From contig DKUR01000068.1 of NCBI GenBank assembly GCA_002490775.1, positions 1 through 18,140 on the forward strand: a stretch of 18,140 bases of DNA, written 5' to 3'. The DNA comes from Lachnospiraceae bacterium UBA7199 (GTDB lineage Bacteria > Bacillota > Clostridia > Lachnospirales > Lachnospiraceae). Positions 14,751 through 18,140 of this stretch are shown piece by piece. The position numbers and the translations under genes were made by a program. The number at the start of each line of letters is the position of its first letter. Positions within the stretch are counted from its first letter, which is position 1. Under the pieces are notes generated by a model that made no database searches, was not told the origin of the DNA, and saw nothing but the letters and a program-made list of their open reading frames with translations.

Positions 14751-14776
14751 TATTGTTTTCAAACATAACTTACAAA
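14739..14776. promoter_or_regulatory. candidate ROK-regulator operator over the -35 region
   Basis: Two nested inverted repeats cover the -35 box and the bases upstream of it: TATGTTTG (14739-14746) with CAAACATA (14760-14767), and TTTGTAA (14743-14749) with TTACAAA (14770-14776). Both are perfect. A+T-rich dyads of this kind are typical of ROK-family (XylR/NagC-like) operators, and placement over the -35 box would fit repression. Which protein binds is inference from the adjacent ROK gene. Confidence 0.55.
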
Positions 14777-14822
14777 TATATCCATTTATTTTTCTGTATT
14801 GACCACTGGCTTTTAGCAGCAC

Positions 14823-14860
14823 AAAAAAAGCTGCCCTGAATTATCATTCCAAAGCAGCCT
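14823..14860 (-). terminator. intrinsic terminator of the ROK regulator gene
   Basis: On the minus strand GCTGC (14858-14854) pairs with GCAGC (14834-14830), the stem extending inward through imperfect pairs, and the hairpin is followed by seven T (14829-14823). It starts about 12 bases after the ROK stop codon and separates that gene from the symporter promoter. Confidence 0.78.
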
Positions 14861-14871
14861 TAAAATATGTT

Positions 14872-16128
14872 TTATAAAGTATCAAAGCATCTTTTTATCA
14901 GCAGTTCCACTGCATACAGACAGGCTCCCACATTAAAAGCCTTTTTATATTGTTCCTTAAAACCCGAATGAGCAATAATTAGAGTATCTTCACTGTGATA
15001 AGGAACTAGTTTTTTTATCATCTGATATAATGTATTAATAAATTTATCTCCTGCTTTATAGTAGATTCCCTGCAAAATAAAATACTTAGGATCATAAATC
15101 ATTATAATGTAGTGCATGACCAGCGCAATGCAATAAGCGCTGCGGTCCATAATATCAGCAGCAAATTCATCATCCCCACAATAGGCATCAAAAACATCAT
15201 CTAATGTTAACGTCTTACTTTTTATAGCTGGATACAAAACAGATTTCTTATGCTGCATCCCGTTTTCATAAGCATATTTTAATATGGCTTTATCATTAAC
15301 AAGATTTTCAAATTGTGCTGAGGCGTTTCCCATTGATTTATAATTCCAGCCATGATCAAGAACAATATGGCCAATTTCCCCCACCATATGATTAGCCCCA
15401 TTCTCGTATACACCATTCCGTACAATACAACCGCCTACTGTGTCTTCCCAAAATAATAATGTGGCGACTCTCTCCTTTTTCAATTCCGGCTGCTTTTGTA
15501 ATTCTGCATATCCGGAAAATCTTGCAATATTATTCACAATAATGGGCGTATTTTCACAAAACATATCGGCCAGACTTTCCAAAACAGGAAACGTTCCCTC
15601 CCATGAACCAATGGTTATGTTTTCTATCGTCCCTTTATCTTCATCTACAATTGCAGAACAGCTTACCGTTACCGCGCCTATATCAGATGCTTGTAATCCA
15701 GTTTCAGAAAACCCTTTTCTGATATTTTCTCTTAATTTTTCAATGGCTTCTTCAAACTCATATGTTTCCTCGTACTCTTCCATATAGTTATATAGGATCT
15801 CGCAATTCAAATTCATGATACAGCAATAAGTACTGTCATCATGTAATTCTGTTGAAACAACGTATTTGTAATTCTCATTAAACCTGTAAACCTCAGGCTT
15901 TCTCCCTCCTTCGGATGTAGAATTACCCTTGCGGACCGGAAGAATAATTCCAGCGCCAACCAGATCTGTCACTAACTTATTCACCGTTGTTTTACTGATC
16001 CCTGTGATATCTGACAAGCCTTGCGCAGTCATTTCCTTATGCTCATACATTCTTGTAAGAATAAGGCGGACATTATTTTCTTTTATATTTTTGGGTTTGC
16101 TGGCATCTGTTTTCAACCTTTCCTCCAT
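14872..16128 (-). CDS. ROK-family transcriptional regulator (XylR/NagC-like)
   Basis: 418 residues. Residues about 17-70 are a winged helix-turn-helix (MTAQGLSDITGISKTTVNKL, then GIILPVRKG). The rest is a ROK sugar-kinase-like domain, with the late segment VGEIGHIVLD (249-258) and a glycine-containing stretch VGGCIVRNGV (231-240). Key kinase parts are degenerate: the CxCGxxGC zinc cluster expected after GHIVLD is replaced by HGWNYKSMGNASAQFE with no cysteine, and the catalytic Asp motif (normally ENDAN-like) reads VNNIARF. It should therefore be a sugar-sensing repressor without kinase activity. The ATG at 16128 has only GGA directly before it; a TTG at 16116 has GGAGG 5 bases upstream and is an alternative start. 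Likely target: the symporter-hydrolase operon downstream. Confidence 0.83.
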   Translation of the reverse strand: MEERLKTDASKPKNIKENNVRLILTRMYEHKEMTAQGLSDITGISKTTVNKLVTDLVGAGIILPVRKGNSTSEGGRKPEVYRFNENYKYVVSTELHDDSTYCCIMNLNCEILYNYMEEYEETYEFEEAIEKLRENIRKGFSETGLQASDIGAVTVSCSAIVDEDKGTIENITIGSWEGTFPVLESLADMFCENTPIIVNNIARFSGYAELQKQPELKKERVATLLFWEDTVGGCIVRNGVYENGANHMVGEIGHIVLDHGWNYKSMGNASAQFENLVNDKAILKYAYENGMQHKKSVLYPAIKSKTLTLDDVFDAYCGDDEFAADIMDRSAYCIALVMHYIIMIYDPKYFILQGIYYKAGDKFINTLYQMIKKLVPYHSEDTLIIAHSGFKEQYKKAFNVGACLYAVELLIKRCFDTL

Positions 16129-16162
16129 TCCGAAACACTATGTGCTGAAAACGCAAGCAGAA

Positions 16163-16196
16163 TTTGAAAGTTTTTCAAAGGAATAACTTTTATTCC
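16163..16196. repeat. two small hairpins between the HD and ROK genes
   Basis: TTTGAAA/TTTCAAA (16163-16179, 3-base loop) and GGAATAA/TTATTCC (16180-16196, 3-base loop) lie side by side at the end of the HD gene and in the 61-base gap before the ROK gene. Neither has a T tract in the direction of the genes. They could be a weak terminator or a regulator-binding site for the ROK gene; I cannot decide. Confidence 0.4.
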
Positions 16197-16780
16197 ACTT
16201 TAATGTTTCCATTCTTAATATGTTCTTTAATTATCGCATCTGTCAATTCAAACAACCGCAGTGATCCTTCTTTTGTTTTTCTATGTCTCTCATATACCTG
16301 CTCTGCTGCTGCATGATGCTCCTTCCAATCACTGCCATTATTGCTGGTATTAAGCAAAAGCGGCTGTAAGTTGTCCATTGCATGGGCAAATTTTGCTTCT
16401 GGTGTCTTCCCCTCTTCAAACTCATCAAAAATCCTCTGCAGTTCCTCTTTCTGATCATCTGGCAAAAGAGAATATATCCTTTCTTTTGCAGCATCTTCAC
16501 GTGCTTTCTTTGTTTTCATGCCTTCAATATCGTATGCATAGGTATCACCGGCATCAATTTCCACAATATCATGAATCAGGCACATGATCATCACCCTTCC
16601 GATATCAACTTTTTCATTGGAATACTCTTTCAGAAGATATGCCATTATTGCTATATGCCACGCATGCTCTGCATCATTTTCATTTCTTCCATGTTCTGAC
16701 AAATGGGTTTGACGAAAAATATTTTTTTCCTTATCAATTTCCAAAATAAACTCTAATTGTTTTTTCAACCGCTCATCCAT
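16190..16780 (-). CDS. HD-domain phosphohydrolase, YfbR/HDDC2-like (5'-deoxynucleotidase type)
   Basis: 196 residues with the complete HD set: H39 in NDAEHAWH, the H70-D71 pair in CLIHDIVEIDAGD, the following E74 and nearby acidic residues, and D136 in HAMDNLQPL. Order and spacing match the YfbR/HDDC2 group (HD_3), which removes 5'-phosphate from deoxynucleoside monophosphates in a metal-dependent reaction. Substrate is inferred from the family only. The ATG has no clear Shine-Dalgarno sequence at the usual distance; GAAGGAG is present but about 17 bases upstream. The ROK gene lies 61 bases downstream in the same direction; co-transcription is possible, but no functional link is obvious. Confidence 0.82.
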   Translation of the reverse strand: MDERLKKQLEFILEIDKEKNIFRQTHLSEHGRNENDAEHAWHIAIMAYLLKEYSNEKVDIGRVMIMCLIHDIVEIDAGDTYAYDIEGMKTKKAREDAAKERIYSLLPDDQKEELQRIFDEFEEGKTPEAKFAHAMDNLQPLLLNTSNNGSDWKEHHAAAEQVYERHRKTKEGSLRLFELTDAIIKEHIKNGNIKVE

Positions 16781-16879
16781 AATAGTCTTTGTATTTTCTC
16801 CTTCGAAATTGATTTTTCACTAAAATCATTATGACTGCTATTATCCCATTCTGCAATTACTTTTTTAATTTCCTTTACT

Positions 16880-16921
16880 AAAAAACAAAACCCCTTGAGC
16901 ATATGAAACACTCAAGAGGTT
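16880..16921 (-). terminator. intrinsic terminator, probably the original rpsI terminator
   Basis: On the minus strand AACCTCTTGAG (16921-16911) pairs with CTCAAGGGGTT (16899-16889), with one mismatch in 11, followed by a T-rich run (16890-16880). It lies 24 bases beyond the second copy of the rpsI tail sequence. If an element was inserted at the rpsI end, this hairpin would have been the terminator of rpsI before insertion. Confidence 0.78.
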
Positions 16922-16944
16922 GTAAGTTTTTAATTGTCGTGAAA

Positions 16945-16956
16945 TTATCTCTTAGA
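16945..16956 (-). other. candidate distal attachment-site copy (rpsI 3'-end repeat)
   Basis: TTATCTCTTAGA is identical to 17742-17753, the last three codons (Ser-Lys-Arg) and stop of rpsI read on the minus strand, 797 bp away and in the same orientation. Duplication of a housekeeping-gene 3' end is the usual footprint of tyrosine-recombinase insertion. A 12-base match alone could be chance; the setting (adjacent 11-bp repeats and a second terminator) is the stronger argument. Confidence 0.55.
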
Positions 16957-16983
16957 AAGTTTCAAACCTCTATTTTTCGGTGT

Positions 16984-17016
16984 TTTCAAGTCATTTGTCA
17001 GTTACTTGTTAGTTAC
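16984..17016. repeat. three 11-bp direct repeats, possible integrase arm sites
   Basis: TTTCAAGTCAT (16984-16994), TTGTCAGTTAC (16995-17005) and TTGTTAGTTAC (17006-17016) lie end to end; the last two differ at one base and the first is more degenerate. They sit 27 bases inside the candidate attachment copy at 16945-16956. Tyrosine integrases of the lambda/Tn916 type bind short direct repeats (arm sites) placed this way through their N-terminal domain. Confidence 0.55.
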
Positions 17017-17057
17017 CAATAGTGTTTGATGCAATCCCATACTGCTCCATTATTATT

Positions 17058-17333
17058 TTATGCTATCTTTTCTTCCACTGCAGGCAATTCATATAACGTA
17101 TCCGGATCAATATCCAAACATGTTGTGTTGTCTCTGTTTCCATCAATATCCCATGCAAGAGTGTCGTTTAGCACTGTACAGGTATCCAAAAAAACATGAA
17201 TATCTTTCAACGGACGAAATACTTCTTTTTCGAGCATTTTTGTCATATCATAACATACAATTTTCCCATCTTCAAAATACACATAAACAAAATGATTTTC
17301 CATAGGTATCACTTGTACTACTTTAGGAAACAT
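17058..17333 (-). CDS. DUF2442 domain protein
   Basis: 91 residues, the usual length of the DUF2442 family. Recognisable parts are the start KVVQVIPMENHFVYVYFEDGK, the run to FRPLKDI and the closing ...NDTLAWDIDGN...CLDIDPDTLYEL. It is a small all-beta/mixed protein of unknown function, commonly encoded beside DUF4160 proteins; the pair is often discussed as a possible toxin-antitoxin-like module, but I know of no proof. AGGAGG overlaps the end of the DUF4160 gene and lies 7 bases before the ATG, so the two (11-base gap) are co-translated. The location inside a possible integrated remnant fits an accessory module. Confidence 0.85.
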   Translation of the reverse strand: MFPKVVQVIPMENHFVYVYFEDGKIVCYDMTKMLEKEVFRPLKDIHVFLDTCTVLNDTLAWDIDGNRDNTTCLDIDPDTLYELPAVEEKIA

Positions 17334-17344
17334 TTTACCACCTC

Positions 17345-17605
17345 CTAAATCAAAGGGTTAATTCTGTTCATCGGCTTTCCATCTTTAGAAAGTTCCCAAT
17401 TCTGCATCAATTCATCCTGATGCAATACACACCATGCTAAAATCAGTTTTAATTGTCTGGAGGGCAGCGCACCTTTGATGACTCTTGCCTTGTCAATTTC
17501 AATTAGCGCCCGATTTCCATTATACTCTGCATGGAAATGTGGCGGGTTATGGTCATCGTAATACATCGTTACTCTAATTCCATAAAACAAGGATATCTCT
17601 GGCAT
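17345..17605 (-). CDS. DUF4160 domain protein
   Basis: 86 residues, matching DUF4160 throughout: MPEISLFYGIRVTMYYDDHN, PPHFHAEYNG, a beta hairpin ending KGALPSRQLKLILAW, then HQDELMQNWEL. The conserved YDDHNPPHFHAEY segment, rich in Asp and His, looks like a potential metal or catalytic site, but no activity is established for the family. AGGGGG is 7 bases before the ATG. It is the first gene of a two-gene unit with DUF2442. A perfect 10-bp inverted repeat 24 bases upstream could serve autoregulation. Confidence 0.87.
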   Translation of the reverse strand: MPEISLFYGIRVTMYYDDHNPPHFHAEYNGNRALIEIDKARVIKGALPSRQLKLILAWCVLHQDELMQNWELSKDGKPMNRINPLI

Positions 17606-17628
17606 TATTTTTACCCCCTGTTATATTT

Positions 17629-17654
17629 TATATATAAATTTAACTTTATATATA
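17629..17654. promoter_or_regulatory. perfect inverted repeat upstream of DUF4160, candidate operator
   Basis: TATATATAAA (17629-17638) and TTTATATATA (17645-17654) form a perfect 10-bp inverted repeat with a 6-base spacer, 24 bases before the DUF4160 start. The A+T-rich arms could hold the -10 element, so binding here would control the pair. I could not identify a convincing -35 box. Confidence 0.45.
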
Positions 17655-17687
17655 GCTGTCTTTACATAAGTATATCACAATTTCTGT

Positions 17688-17720
17688 AAAAAAACATCCC
17701 AAGAAAAATCTTGGGATGTT
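17688..17720 (-). terminator. strong intrinsic terminator after rpsI
   Basis: On the minus strand AACATCCCAAGA (17720-17709) pairs perfectly with TCTTGGGATGTT (17704-17693) around a 4-base loop, followed by seven T (17694-17688). It ends rpsI transcription 22 bases after the stop codon and isolates the DUF4160-DUF2442 pair from ribosomal-gene transcription. Confidence 0.92.
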
Positions 17721-17741
17721 TGAAATATGCAGTATAACTGT

Positions 17742-17753
17742 TTATCTCTTAGA
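17742..17753 (-). other. candidate proximal attachment-site copy within rpsI
   Basis: These 12 bases are the final three codons (Ser-Lys-Arg) and stop of rpsI and are repeated exactly at 16945-16956. An insertion here would leave the S9 protein intact, which is why such 3' ends are favoured targets. Confidence 0.5.
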
Positions 17754-18137
17754 GAACTGCGGTGCGCGGCGGGCTGCTTTGAGACCGTATTTCTTTCTTT
17801 CTTTCATACGAGGATCTCTTGTTAAGAAGCCTGCTTTCTTAAGAACTGGTCTGTAGTCAGCATCTACCTGAAGCAATGCTCTGGAAATACCATGTCTGAT
17901 CGCACCAGCCTGGCCTGTATAGCCGCCGCCATGAACATTTACAAGTACATCATACTTGTCAACTGTATCGGTAGCAACCATAGGCTGACGAACAATAACC
18001 TTCAAAGTTTCAAGTCCAAAATATTCATCTATCGGTCTTTTATTAATTACAATTTCACCTTTACCGGGCATTAAATATACTCTGGCAATTGATTTTTTTC
18101 TTCTACCTGTTCCGTAGAATCTTGCTGATTTAGCCAT
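17742..18137 (-). CDS. rpsI: 30S ribosomal protein S9
   Basis: Complete 131-residue S9: GTGRRKKSIARVYLMPGKG near the start, RPIDEYFG, the GGGYTGQAGAIRHGISRALL core, LTRDPRMKERKKYGLKAARR, and the conserved C-terminal tail FSKR that reaches the P-site tRNA on the 30S subunit. The ATG is at 18137; only three further bases are in the window, so the ribosome binding site and the usual upstream partner rplM are outside. A strong terminator follows at once, so rpsI ends its operon. The last codons double as a possible attachment site. Confidence 0.98.
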   Translation of the reverse strand: MAKSARFYGTGRRKKSIARVYLMPGKGEIVINKRPIDEYFGLETLKVIVRQPMVATDTVDKYDVLVNVHGGGYTGQAGAIRHGISRALLQVDADYRPVLKKAGFLTRDPRMKERKKYGLKAARRAPQFSKR

Positions 18138-18140
18138 TTT

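Larger units (their letters stand above)
16945..17753. mobile_element. putative remnant of an rpsI-integrated element (CIME-like)
   Basis: The interval is bounded by direct 12-bp copies of the rpsI tail, has arm-site-like repeats next to one end, and contains only the DUF4160-DUF2442 gene pair and a fresh rpsI terminator. No integrase or excisionase is present, so it would be a deletion remnant or an element mobilised in trans (the CIME concept: an att-flanked module without its own recombination genes). This is inference from arrangement. Confidence 0.5.

Noticed and set aside
15440..15787. 115-codon plus-strand open frame opposite the ROK gene
   Set aside because: Antisense shadow; composition follows the ROK codons and no motif is visible.
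16981..17057. Short frames after the DUF2442 stop as an integrase C-terminal fragment
   Set aside because: The longest readable pieces are about 15 codons with no recognisable integrase residues; too short to support a pseudogene call.

Overview
The window looks like a chromosomal segment of a low-to-moderate G+C Gram-positive anaerobe of the class Clostridia, most likely a Lachnospiraceae member. That is inferred from strong AGGAGG-type ribosome binding sites, short intergenic gaps, and gene families typical of that group: a CarD-like regulator, a TetM-like GTPase carrying a NYN tail, a CmpB-type membrane protein, a GPH sugar symporter with a ROK regulator, and DUF4160/DUF2442. Species cannot be fixed from the sequence alone.

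Layout. Bases 118-2793 (+) hold a secreted lipoprotein and a GT-C (family 39-like) membrane glycosyltransferase. They converge, with a 25-base tail overlap, on a two-gene unit on the minus strand (6095 down to 2769): a histidine phosphatase and a 903-residue EF-G/TetM-like GTPase fused to a YacP/Rae1-like endoribonuclease domain. Next come a CarD-like regulator (+, 6321-6839), an Rpn-family PD-(D/E)XK nuclease with an EGRQ-type repeat tail (-, 6910-7836) and a GNAT acetyltransferase (+, 8090-8857).

Bases 10978 down to 8875 (-) form an operon of a MerR regulator with a membrane-hairpin tail, a protein of unknown function and a CmpB-family membrane protein. Its promoter has the 19-bp spacer and central dyad of MerR-controlled promoters. 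Bases 14667 down to 11253 (-) encode a GPH-type cation/sugar symporter and an alpha/beta hydrolase fused to a polytopic membrane domain. A 107-bp MITE-like hairpin sits between the hydrolase stop codon and the operon terminator. Upstream lie a ROK regulator (16128 down to 14872), which may bind the dyads over the symporter promoter, and a YfbR/HDDC2-type HD phosphohydrolase.

The right end is rpsI (ribosomal protein S9, -). Its last three codons plus stop are repeated exactly 797 bp downstream. Next to that second copy are three 11-bp direct repeats resembling integrase arm sites and a second intrinsic terminator. The interval between the copies holds only the DUF4160-DUF2442 pair. I read it as a small integrase-less remnant of an element that inserted at the 3' end of rpsI. 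The two most interesting signals are the TetM-like/Rae1-like fusion and this rpsI-linked cassette.
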